This document shows positions 1 to 6,023 of a DNA stretch of 6,274 nucleotides, piece after piece (the stretch's first letter is position 1; every line of letters starts with the position of its first letter). The DNA is from an uncultured Bacillota bacterium. GTDB lineage: Bacteria > Bacillota > Sulfobacillia > UBA995 > UBA9673. Position numbers and translations under genes: made by a program. The stretch covers positions 1 through 6,274 of the forward strand of contig CALMHV010000084.1 in the NCBI GenBank assembly GCA_937863905.1. The letters run 5' to 3'. The notes beneath the pieces were generated by a model. That model worked only from the letters and a program-made list of their open reading frames with translations, did not search any database and was not told the origin of the DNA.

Positions 1-656
1 TCGACCAGGGTCACCTCGCGCCCGGCGCACTCCCGCCGCGTGAGCAGGCTGATGTCGATGGAGTCGGGGTCGATGCCGACCCGCATGCCGTCGGCGATAC
101 CGCCGGCCCGAGCGTCCCGCAGGAGGAGGACGTGCTCCCGGACGGAGGTCTGCGGTCCGAGTTTGAGGGCCAGGTCGAGGTAGTCCACCTCCGAGGCGGC
201 GACCTCGTAGGAGTGCCGGGAAACCATGGCGAACTCGTAGTGCCCCGAGTTCAGGGCCTCCAGGCGGCGCCTGGCCCCCCGCATGTGGGCCATGACCATC
301 GGCACTTCGGCCTCGTGAAAGGCGCGGTAGAGGCCGGTGGCCAGGCCGCGGTAACGGAGGGAGTACGGCAGGGGCATGACGCCGGTGATGGTTCCGAGAC
401 CGGTGAGTTCCCAGAGCTTCGCGGGGTCGACCGCCTCGACGAAGGTTCCCATGTGCCCGCGCGCGACCAGGCTCACGGCCCCGTTGGCCTTGAGGAGAGC
501 CAGGGCCGTCTGGATGGTCCCCCGGCCCACTCCGAGTCGGCTGGCGTACTCACCCACGGGCGGCAGGCGGTCGCCCGGCTTGGCCTTGATGAGGTCCTGG
601 GCGATGCGCATGGCGGCCTTGGCGTGTTTGGCGACGAAGTCGCGGTAGGTGACCAT
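1..656 (-). CDS. YhfZ-like GntR-type transcriptional regulator, partial (C-terminus beyond left edge)
   Basis: The frame is open from ATG 656 to the window edge, giving 218 residues without a stop, so the C-terminus is missing. Residues about 19-75 form a winged helix-turn-helix of GntR type: GDRLPPVGEYASRLGV leads into a recognition helix GRGTIQTALALLK and a wing ending HMGTFV. Residues about 88-218 resemble the YhfZ C-terminal effector-binding domain, with GTITGVMPLPYS, RYRGLATGLY, MRGARRRLEALNSG and YEFAMVSR. In known YhfZ proteins (about 300 residues) this part is thought to bind a small ligand. It is expected to be a cytoplasmic DNA-binding repressor or activator; the ligand is unknown. 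The ATG lies 19 bases after the stop of the phospholipase-like gene, with an AGGGGT stretch overlapping that stop as a weak ribosome site. It may regulate this operon, or head a yhf-like gene set to the left. The DNA-binding call is firm; the YhfZ assignment rests on remembered family motifs. Confidence 0.8.
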   Translation of the reverse strand, partial: MVTYRDFVAKHAKAAMRIAQDLIKAKPGDRLPPVGEYASRLGVGRGTIQTALALLKANGAVSLVARGHMGTFVEAVDPAKLWELTGLGTITGVMPLPYSLRYRGLATGLYRAFHEAEVPMVMAHMRGARRRLEALNSGHYEFAMVSRHSYEVAASEVDYLDLALKLGPQTSVREHVLLLRDARAGGIADGMRVGIDPDSIDISLLTRRECAGREVTLV

Positions 657-675
657 GGCGGGCGGGCGCGACCCC

Positions 676-2145
676 CTAGTCCTCCGGCTCCACCAGCCGG
701 ATGGTGAACTCGACCGCTGCTTCCCTGCCGTCACCGTGACTCGCGCGTTTGGCGTGGTCCGGCCGGATGCCGTCCGTGCTGACCACGCGCCCCGCCTCCG
801 GCAGGTCGGCCAGGGTGATGTCCGCGGACCAGACCCGGGCCCCCAGGGCCGGCAGGATATCGCAGAGGTCGTCCTGCCCGCGAAGGCTGGGGAGAACGCC
901 ACCGCCGACGACGTCCTCGTCCCAGACGGCGACCTTCACCGTCACGCGGTCCAGACCGGGCGCAAGCGGCACGAGGGTCAACCAGCTCGTCGGAGAGACG
1001 TCCTTCTTATCGACGTACCTGGCCTCCAGGTACTCGCGGTCGTTGACGGTGACCTTGACGTAGAAGTCGGGCGAGCCGAAGGGATCGATGGTCAGGATGA
1101 GGTCCTCGTCGGTCTGGCGCACCCGGGTGAACCTGACTTCAAGCCAGTCCACCCGCGCGACCTGGGCCGGCGAGACCACCGGCGCCGGTCCGGCGTCAGG
1201 CTCGCCCGTCAGGATGGGCGCGTAGGCGGCCCACTCGGCGATGCCGGCGCGGTCGGCGTGCCGGAGGTACTTGACGCCCACGGCGGCCAGGTCGACGTAC
1301 CCCTGGCTCGACAAGCCTTTCCAGTGTCCCCCGTACCAGGCCAGGGACTTGAGGAAGTCGCGCTCCTCGGCGACCTCGGGGGCCGCGACGCGCCGAGCGG
1401 CCTTCCCGAAGCTCTCCCCGACCCACGATTGGACCAGTTGAGCCCATTGCGCCGAGGCGTAGTAGGCCTCCCGATAGGACCGCGCAAACCCGGGGGCGCC
1501 GGCGTCGTCCTTGCCGAGCGTCTCTTGGGGCGTCCGGGCGGTCGTGTAGACGTCGGCCCGCCCGCGTTCCGCGACCGGCACGTCAAACCAGGTTGGGTCT
1601 TCGTGCCCGGCCGGTACGACCCGGAGGTCGGCCTCCTCGTGGCCAAAGTCGAGGCCCGACCAGTTGGCGTGGGCATAGAAGTCCTGCACGGCGTGGAGCG
1701 AAGTCCCGAGGACCACGAGGAAGGCTCTCGGGTCGTTCTGGCCCTCGGCCTGCTTGGCCGCCCGGTAGGTGTTCCGCACGAGGCGGTCCCAGCCGGCCGT
1801 GACCTCGGCCGTGCTCCCCAGCTTCGAGAAGTGAAGGTAGGTGTCGGAGGCCTGCCGCAGGGAGACCGGGCCGAAGAGAGCGTCCCAGTCGTGGTCGAGG
1901 CGGAGCGCTTTCACCCACCGGTCGGCGATGACCTCGTCGGCCGAGGCGAAGGCGTCGGGGTAGAAGTTGTTCACTTCGACCAGGGCCGTGGCGTCGGCGC
2001 CAAAGCCCTGCCCCGCGAGGGCGTCCCGCGTCAGGTCCCAGTGGTAGCCGGCGTCGTAGGCGCCGGCGGGGCGGGAAACCAGGAGGACGAGGGCGAGGCC
2101 GGCGAGCAGGACGAGCCCGCTCCCCGCCGCTAACCGTCGGAGCAT
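676..2145 (-). CDS. Secreted zinc phospholipase C / HET-C-like protein with C2-like C-terminal domain
   Basis: The protein has 489 residues. ATG 2145 was chosen because it follows GGAGGG (2153-2158) by 7 bases and begins a classic signal peptide: MLRR, a hydrophobic run 10-23, then PAGA, with likely cleavage after residue 29. The same frame is open further upstream, but there it antisense-shadows the permease and reads as Ser/Pro/Thr-rich noise. The mature N-terminal half (30-310) looks like the zinc-dependent phospholipase C / HET-C helical fold: YHWDLTRDAL at 34-43, LDHDWD at 83-88, HF at 105, and the best motif LHAVQDFYAHANW at 150-162 with H151, D155 and H159 as likely zinc ligands. After a Pro-rich linker (315-332), residues 333-486 look like a C2-type beta-sandwich: DPFGSPDFYVKV (354-365) and VWDEDVVGGG (407-416) resemble Ca2+-binding loops 1 and 3. 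Inferred role: extracellular cleavage of phospholipid or another phosphoester at membranes. Substrate is unproven, and a non-catalytic HET-C-like role is possible. It follows the permease gene by 13 bases. Confidence 0.78.
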   Translation of the reverse strand: MLRRLAAGSGLVLLAGLALVLLVSRPAGAYDAGYHWDLTRDALAGQGFGADATALVEVNNFYPDAFASADEVIADRWVKALRLDHDWDALFGPVSLRQASDTYLHFSKLGSTAEVTAGWDRLVRNTYRAAKQAEGQNDPRAFLVVLGTSLHAVQDFYAHANWSGLDFGHEEADLRVVPAGHEDPTWFDVPVAERGRADVYTTARTPQETLGKDDAGAPGFARSYREAYYASAQWAQLVQSWVGESFGKAARRVAAPEVAEERDFLKSLAWYGGHWKGLSSQGYVDLAAVGVKYLRHADRAGIAEWAAYAPILTGEPDAGPAPVVSPAQVARVDWLEVRFTRVRQTDEDLILTIDPFGSPDFYVKVTVNDREYLEARYVDKKDVSPTSWLTLVPLAPGLDRVTVKVAVWDEDVVGGGVLPSLRGQDDLCDILPALGARVWSADITLADLPEAGRVVSTDGIRPDHAKRASHGDGREAAVEFTIRLVEPED

Positions 2146-2158
2146 GGTCGGTCCCTCC

Positions 2159-2947
2159 TCAGGTGAGGTCCTTCTTCTCGAACCACCAGACCGCGAGGGC
2201 GAGGAAGCCAAGAGTGAAGCCGACGAGGAAGGCGGCGTCACCCCAGGCGATGTGACCGCTGGTGATGATGGAGGCCGAGCGGTAGTAGCCGAAGGGGTTG
2301 ACGTGGGTGAGGAACTTGGCCTTGTCGGAGATCTGGCCGATGACGTTGACAAAGTAGAGTCCGATGACGATGCCGGTGCCGTAGGCCGCGGCCTTGCTCT
2401 GGTCGGGCCCGAGGGTCGAGACGAACAGAGCCAGGGCCCCGGTGGCCACGGCGGTCAGGGTGCTCGCCAGGGCGACGATCGGGTAAGTGGCGGCGGAGGC
2501 CCCCTCCAGCCCGAAGACCGACAGGAAAAGGACCACGGTCGCGACGAGGACCAGGTTGAGGAGAACGGCGCCCACGGCCATGGCGCCGAACTTCCCGAGG
2601 ACCACCGACCATCGCCGCACCGGCTGGGCCAGGAGAGACTCGATGGTGTGCGAGTCCTGCTCCTTGGCTAGGGCCGAGGCGCCGAAGAGAGCGGCGTAGA
2701 GAGCGGTCAGCAGGGACAGGAAGCTGAAGATCTCCGTGTTGAGATACCCGTCCACGGTTCCCCAGGGCAGCCCGCCGAACATGGCCAGCATGTACTCCGG
2801 AAGGCCTTGCATGAGCTGGTTGAGCGTCTCGCTCTGCCCGAAGCTCTTGTAGCTCGACACCCCGAAGACGGCGTAAAGGGCCAAGATCAGGGCCCAGATC
2901 AGGATGGTGCTCTTCTCATCCCACAGGCTCCGCCGGAACACCCTCAT
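2159..2947 (-). CDS. ABC-2 type transporter permease
   Basis: The protein has 262 residues with six hydrophobic segments at about 14-33, 72-93, 118-145, 154-178, 186-206 and 233-256, the usual layout of a half-size ABC-2 permease. It starts MRVFRRSLWDEK, the basic amphipathic N-terminus typical of the family. Between segments 2 and 3 it carries the family loop with E96 and LLAQPVRRW (105-113), which contacts the ATPase in related exporters. The large extracellular loop between segments 1 and 2 (34-71) is also usual. ATG 2947 overlaps the ATPase stop as ATGA and follows GGAGGGG (2954-2960) by 6 bases, so translation of the pair is probably coupled. Two copies with two ATPase subunits would form the transporter in the cytoplasmic membrane. 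The family exports antibiotics, peptides or lipids, or moves membrane components. The sequence does not reveal the substrate. Confidence 0.92.
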   Translation of the reverse strand: MRVFRRSLWDEKSTILIWALILALYAVFGVSSYKSFGQSETLNQLMQGLPEYMLAMFGGLPWGTVDGYLNTEIFSFLSLLTALYAALFGASALAKEQDSHTIESLLAQPVRRWSVVLGKFGAMAVGAVLLNLVLVATVVLFLSVFGLEGASAATYPIVALASTLTAVATGALALFVSTLGPDQSKAAAYGTGIVIGLYFVNVIGQISDKAKFLTHVNPFGYYRSASIITSGHIAWGDAAFLVGFTLGFLALAVWWFEKKDLT

Positions 2948-3963
2948 CCCTGACCCCTCCCCTCCCGGCCCTCGACGGCGTGGGCCCTCGCAACCTCGGC
3001 GGCCGCCTCCGGACCGAAGAACTCGAAGAAGATGTCCTCCAGGCTGGGGTTTTCGATGACCATGTCGGCCAGGGGGAGAGAGCCGAGGGCCCGGACGACC
3101 GCTGGGACGGCCCCGCCCTCGACGCGAAACTCGGCGACGGTCCCGGCGCCGGAAGGCTTCACGGTGAGGTCCCGGACCCCGGGCAGGGAGAGCGACCCCG
3201 CTTCGATGGGGCCGGCGAAGGTGGCGTGGACTTTCTTGATCCGCTTCCTCTTCAAATCCTCGACAACTTCCAGCAGGGCGATGCGCCCGCCCCGGATGAT
3301 GGCCACACGGTCGCAGACCCTCTCCACCTCGGACAGGACGTGCGAGGACATGAAGACGGTCCGCCCGGCGGCCCGTTCCTCCTCGAGGATCCCGTAGAAG
3401 ACATGCTGCATCAGGGGGTCAAGGCCGCTGGTCGGTTCGTCCAGGACGAGAAGGTCCGCCCCGTGCATGAAGGCCTGGATGATGGCCACCTTCTGTTTCA
3501 TTCCCCGGGACAGGGTCTTGATGCGGCGGCCAAGGTCGATGTCCAGGCGACGGGACAGGTCGGCCCGTCGGGCGGCCACGGCTCGCCGATCGTGGCCGTT
3601 CGGGCTGCCGGCGCCGCCCCTGGCGCCCCGACCACCCCTGCCGCCACCGGACCGGAACGAGGCCATATAGGCCAGGTACTCCTCGCCGGTCATGTGGTCG
3701 TACAGACCGGGTTCACCCGGCAGGTAGCCGACGCGGCGGCGGACCTCCATCGAGTCGCGCTGGGCGTCCAGTCCCAGGACGGTGGCCCGGCCGCGCGTGG
3801 GCCGGATGAAGTCCAGGAGGATGCGGATGGCCGTCGTCTTCCCGGAGCCGTTGGGACCGAGGAAGCCGAAGATCTCGCCCTCCCGGACCTCAAGGCTGAG
3901 TTCCTCGACGCCCCGGGTGCGTCCGTAGAACTTGGTCAGATTCTCGACAACAATGGCCGACAA
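2944..3963 (-). CDS. ABC transporter ATP-binding protein (ABC-2 exporter, BcrA/CcmA-like class)
   Basis: The protein has 339 residues with a full nucleotide-binding domain: Walker A GPNGSGKTT (36-44), signature LSRGMKQK (151-158), Walker B LLVLDEP (171-177), D-loop SGLDP (179-183) and H-loop H208 in SSHVL. The Q-loop segment reads YLPGEPGLYDHMTGEE (80-95), with Gly in place of the usual Gln, which I recall as common in this exporter group. Residues about 105-128 are a Gly/Arg-rich low-complexity insertion in the helical subdomain. After residue 235 comes the extended C-terminal domain of BcrA-type ATPases, ending near NPSLEDIFFEFFG (305-317) with a charged tail. The start is TTG 3963: GAGGGGGG sits 7 bases upstream, no in-frame ATG or GTG lies between it and the upstream stop, and the next Met is M72, beyond Walker A. 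It powers the overlapping permease by ATP hydrolysis at the cytoplasmic face of the membrane. Confidence 0.95.
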   Translation of the reverse strand: MSAIVVENLTKFYGRTRGVEELSLEVREGEIFGFLGPNGSGKTTAIRILLDFIRPTRGRATVLGLDAQRDSMEVRRRVGYLPGEPGLYDHMTGEEYLAYMASFRSGGGRGGRGARGGAGSPNGHDRRAVAARRADLSRRLDIDLGRRIKTLSRGMKQKVAIIQAFMHGADLLVLDEPTSGLDPLMQHVFYGILEEERAAGRTVFMSSHVLSEVERVCDRVAIIRGGRIALLEVVEDLKRKRIKKVHATFAGPIEAGSLSLPGVRDLTVKPSGAGTVAEFRVEGGAVPAVVRALGSLPLADMVIENPSLEDIFFEFFGPEAAAEVARAHAVEGREGRGQG

Positions 3964-3970
3964 GCTTCGT

Positions 3971-3978
3971 CCCCCCTC
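3971..3978 (-). promoter_or_regulatory. Shine-Dalgarno site fixing the TTG start of the ABC ATPase
   Basis: On the minus strand GAGGGGGG is followed by a 7-base spacer (acgaagc) and TTG. No ATG or GTG is available in frame before the upstream stop TAG, so this site decides the start. An out-of-frame ATG overlaps its left end and can be ignored. Confidence 0.75.
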
Positions 3979-4014
3979 ATCCCTAGGATTGCCCGCCGAC
4001 CGGACGGTCGACGC

Positions 4015-5829
4015 CTAGTAGTCCAGGCGCACCCCGGCCGACGGGGCCGAGGGCACGAAGCGCCCCGCCCCCAGTCCGGTCACGCAGGCGAAGGCCTCCC
4101 AATGGAGAGCCGCGGCGATGGCGAAGGCAAACGTGGCCTTGAGCCCGATGATGCCGAAGGTGGAACCGAGCATCAGGTACCACCAGGCCGGACCGGAAAG
4201 GTAGACCTGTCCGAAGACCACCAGGAAGGCGAAGAACGGGACCGTCCCGACGGCCACGAGCACGCCGCCGACGGCCTTCCACGCCCAGGCCGCCCGGCCC
4301 TGGGGCTCGGCCTGCAGGACCCAGACAAGCGCTGCCGGCGCCAGGAAGAGGACGGCCGCGAAGCCCGCGCCCTCCAGCCAGACCAGGAAGACCAGCAGAG
4401 CCAGGAGGGAGGTAAGGGCGTGGTACCGCTCCGACCAGTCCGCGGCCAGGGGCGGGTCCAGCCAGAACGTGAAGCGGCGCACCGCGTAGACCGCTCCGCC
4501 GGCGAAGACCAGGAAGCTGACCACCGGAACGATGGCCGGGTGGTAGAGGGCGGCGTCCTTGGCGGTGGCCGGGTACAGAGGATACCGGGCCACCAGACCG
4601 ACCAGAGCCAGGAGCTTAAGAGCCACCCAGCCGGCGCCCAGGCAACCGGCCGCGACCCCGATGCGTCTCGCCTCACCCAGGAGGATGGACAGGGCGGCGG
4701 TCAGGGACCGCCGCCGCGCGAACCAGCCCGCGGCGACAACGGCCCACAGGGGCATGAAGACAAAGAACTGAATCAGCCGCACCGCCCAGCCCGGAACATA
4801 GCGGTCTCCCGGCAAGCCGAGGTAGACCATCGAGTTGGCCTGGCCCGAGGGGATGGCCTCCAGGCTGTCCAGGCTTCGGAGGACCCGCTCGGCCGTCCGT
4901 CCCCATTTGTCGAAGGAACCGGCCGTCAGGTTGCCCATGGTGTCCTGGGAAGTGTGGTAGACCGCTCGTTCGAAGGCGGTGTCCACGGGGACACCGGCCA
5001 GATTGACGGCCGGCACCCCGTGTCGCAGGAACATGCCGCTGTCGGTCGGCGACAGGGCCACCGACCTCTCCACCCACTCGGCGATGGTGTCCACCGAGAA
5101 GGCCTTCCCGGCCTCCGCCGTGGCCGCCGCGACAGCCAGACTCCGGAGCCAGAGCGGGGTGTAGCCCTTCAGGGTCCCGATGCACTCCACCGACACGCCG
5201 GCGGACTCGCCGGTGTTCAGGAAATCGAGGCCGACGCCCGCAGTAACAGGGCTGGGGTACGGCGGGCTGCTGGCGAAAGCGTCGGCGCCCGCCATCCCAT
5301 ATTCCCCGCAGTCGGTGAAGAGGAAGACGATGGTCCGGCGCGGCTGCTCGGCGGCGAAGACCTTGGCCAGTTCGAGGAGGGTACCCACGGCGGAGCCGTC
5401 GTCGGCCGCCCCCTGCTCGACGAACCGCGGGACGTCGTAGTGGCCGTAGATGACCACCGTCTCGGAGGTGCTGCCGCGCCGCATGGCCCAGACGTTGGCC
5501 ATGTCCGGGTAGAAGACGCCCCGGACGCGCGCCTGGAAGGACTGGATCTGAGGATCGTAGCCCAGGGAGACCAGTTGGCCCACTAGCCACTGGGCCGCCT
5601 GGGCCTTGGTCGGCGAACCCGCGGTCCGGTTGGGAAAGCTCTCCACAAACAGCCGCGTCCGCTCCAGGGCCATGGCCCCGTCGAACTTCAAGGTCTCCGT
5701 GGACAGGACGGGGGCCGTCACCGGCTTGGCCGTGAGGTTAAGGAACATCCCCGCCAAGGCCAGACCGACCGCCGCGCCGATAAGGGCGACAAAGAGCCGA
5801 CTCACATACGGGCTGAAGCCTCTGTTCAC
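4015..5829 (-). CDS. Membrane-anchored M28-family zinc peptidase with C-terminal multi-span membrane domain
   Basis: The protein has 604 residues. A single anchor at about 12-30 places the following domain outside the cell. Residues about 52-325 are an M28 di-zinc peptidase: H130 and D132 in GHYDVP, bridging D143 in AADDGS, E176 in GEYGMAGA, D202 in GLDFLN, D263 in SPTDSGMFLRHG and H292 in YHTSQDT match the usual ligand order of M28 aminopeptidases. The residue before E176, normally the catalytic Glu of an EE pair, is Gly175. Residues about 351-575 hold some seven hydrophobic spans (about 351-369, 388-413, 431-450, 469-487, 488-506, 515-541, 548-575). A peptidase followed by a multi-span domain recalls eukaryotic ERMP1, though length and detail differ. 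GTG 5829 was chosen because AGGGGGAG ends 6 bases upstream and no other in-frame start follows the upstream TGA. It is the first gene of the run, 51 bases before the ATPase. Substrate is unknown; aminopeptidase or carboxypeptidase activity is possible if it is active. Confidence 0.9.
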   Translation of the reverse strand: MNRGFSPYVSRLFVALIGAAVGLALAGMFLNLTAKPVTAPVLSTETLKFDGAMALERTRLFVESFPNRTAGSPTKAQAAQWLVGQLVSLGYDPQIQSFQARVRGVFYPDMANVWAMRRGSTSETVVIYGHYDVPRFVEQGAADDGSAVGTLLELAKVFAAEQPRRTIVFLFTDCGEYGMAGADAFASSPPYPSPVTAGVGLDFLNTGESAGVSVECIGTLKGYTPLWLRSLAVAAATAEAGKAFSVDTIAEWVERSVALSPTDSGMFLRHGVPAVNLAGVPVDTAFERAVYHTSQDTMGNLTAGSFDKWGRTAERVLRSLDSLEAIPSGQANSMVYLGLPGDRYVPGWAVRLIQFFVFMPLWAVVAAGWFARRRSLTAALSILLGEARRIGVAAGCLGAGWVALKLLALVGLVARYPLYPATAKDAALYHPAIVPVVSFLVFAGGAVYAVRRFTFWLDPPLAADWSERYHALTSLLALLVFLVWLEGAGFAAVLFLAPAALVWVLQAEPQGRAAWAWKAVGGVLVAVGTVPFFAFLVVFGQVYLSGPAWWYLMLGSTFGIIGLKATFAFAIAAALHWEAFACVTGLGAGRFVPSAPSAGVRLDY

Positions 5830-5835
5830 ATCCTG

Positions 5836-5843
5836 CTCCCCCT
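5836..5843 (-). promoter_or_regulatory. Shine-Dalgarno site fixing the GTG start of the M28 peptidase
   Basis: Minus-strand AGGGGGAG with a 6-base spacer (caggat) before GTG 5829. The ATG that overlaps this GTG by one base (5831-5829) is out of frame and runs straight into TGA, so GTG is the only sensible start. Confidence 0.7.
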
Positions 5844-5846
5844 GGG

Positions 5847-5869
5847 CACGCGTCTGGACTCAGCGCGTG
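5847..5869 (-). promoter_or_regulatory. Leader hairpin directly upstream of the operon's first ribosome site
   Basis: On the minus strand CACGCG-CTG, loop agtc, CAG-a-CGCGTG forms a 9-bp stem with one bulged base. It ends 3 bases before the Shine-Dalgarno site of the M28 gene. A second inverted repeat, CTGGGC (5842-5847) with GCCCAG (5884-5889), encloses it and touches the edge of the ribosome site. It could be an operator palindrome, an mRNA-stabilising structure or chance in GC-rich DNA. I found no convincing -35/-10 promoter pair between 5870 and 5970, so the transcription start is unknown. Confidence 0.3.
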
Positions 5870-5974
5870 TAGGCTTGGCGCACGCCCAGACTAACATTGG
5901 CCGGGAAGGGGTGGAATCCCTGTGTGACGCTCCGGTTCCTTGGTCGGGGGAGAAGGGGCCGGGAGGGAAAGGCA

Positions 5975-6006
5975 ACCGGCGGCGGGGCTCGTGCCCCGCC
6001 GCCGGT
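5975..6006 (-). terminator. Probable intrinsic terminator of the right-hand gene
   Basis: A perfect 14-bp GC-rich stem (5975-5988 paired with 5993-6006) closes a 4-base loop. Read on the minus strand it begins 17 bases after the TAG of the right-hand gene and is followed by TGCCTTTCCCTCC, a weak, interrupted T tract. The plus-strand side lacks any T run. It separates the right-hand gene from the five-gene set to its left. Confidence 0.7.
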
Positions 6007-6023
6007 CTCATTGCCTGTGCGCC

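Noticed and set aside
649..2133. A 494-codon plus-strand open frame opposite the phospholipase-like gene
   Set aside because: Its translation is Gly/Val/Pro/Arg/Asp-rich without motifs, whereas the minus strand has a signal peptide, family motifs and a ribosome site over the same stretch.
2146..2352. A 69-codon upstream extension of the phospholipase-like gene
   Set aside because: The extension is Ser/Pro/Thr-rich noise lying over the end of the permease gene, and it would bury the signal peptide that begins at ATG 2145 behind a good ribosome site.
3997..4010. A short palindrome CGACCGGACGGTCG between the peptidase and ATPase genes, considered as a terminator
   Set aside because: The stem is only 5-6 bp with a 2-4 base loop and no T run follows on the minus strand, so it is unlikely to stop transcription within the operon.
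2980..5586. An 868-codon plus-strand open frame spanning the ATPase and peptidase genes
   Set aside because: It is antisense to two strongly supported genes, has a low-complexity Gly/Asp/Arg/Gln/Pro-rich translation without domains, and long stop-free antisense frames are expected in GC-rich coding DNA.
5826..5831. A minimal ATG-TGA start-stop element overlapping the GTG start of the peptidase gene
   Set aside because: The six bases are easily produced by chance and nothing else supports a regulatory role.
5880..5940. A possible promoter around TGTTAG / TTCCAC / GTCACA on the minus strand
   Set aside because: No pair of hexamers has both acceptable matches and a 16-18 base spacing; the TTCCAC to TGTTAG gap is about 14 bases and the GTCACA gap is far too long.
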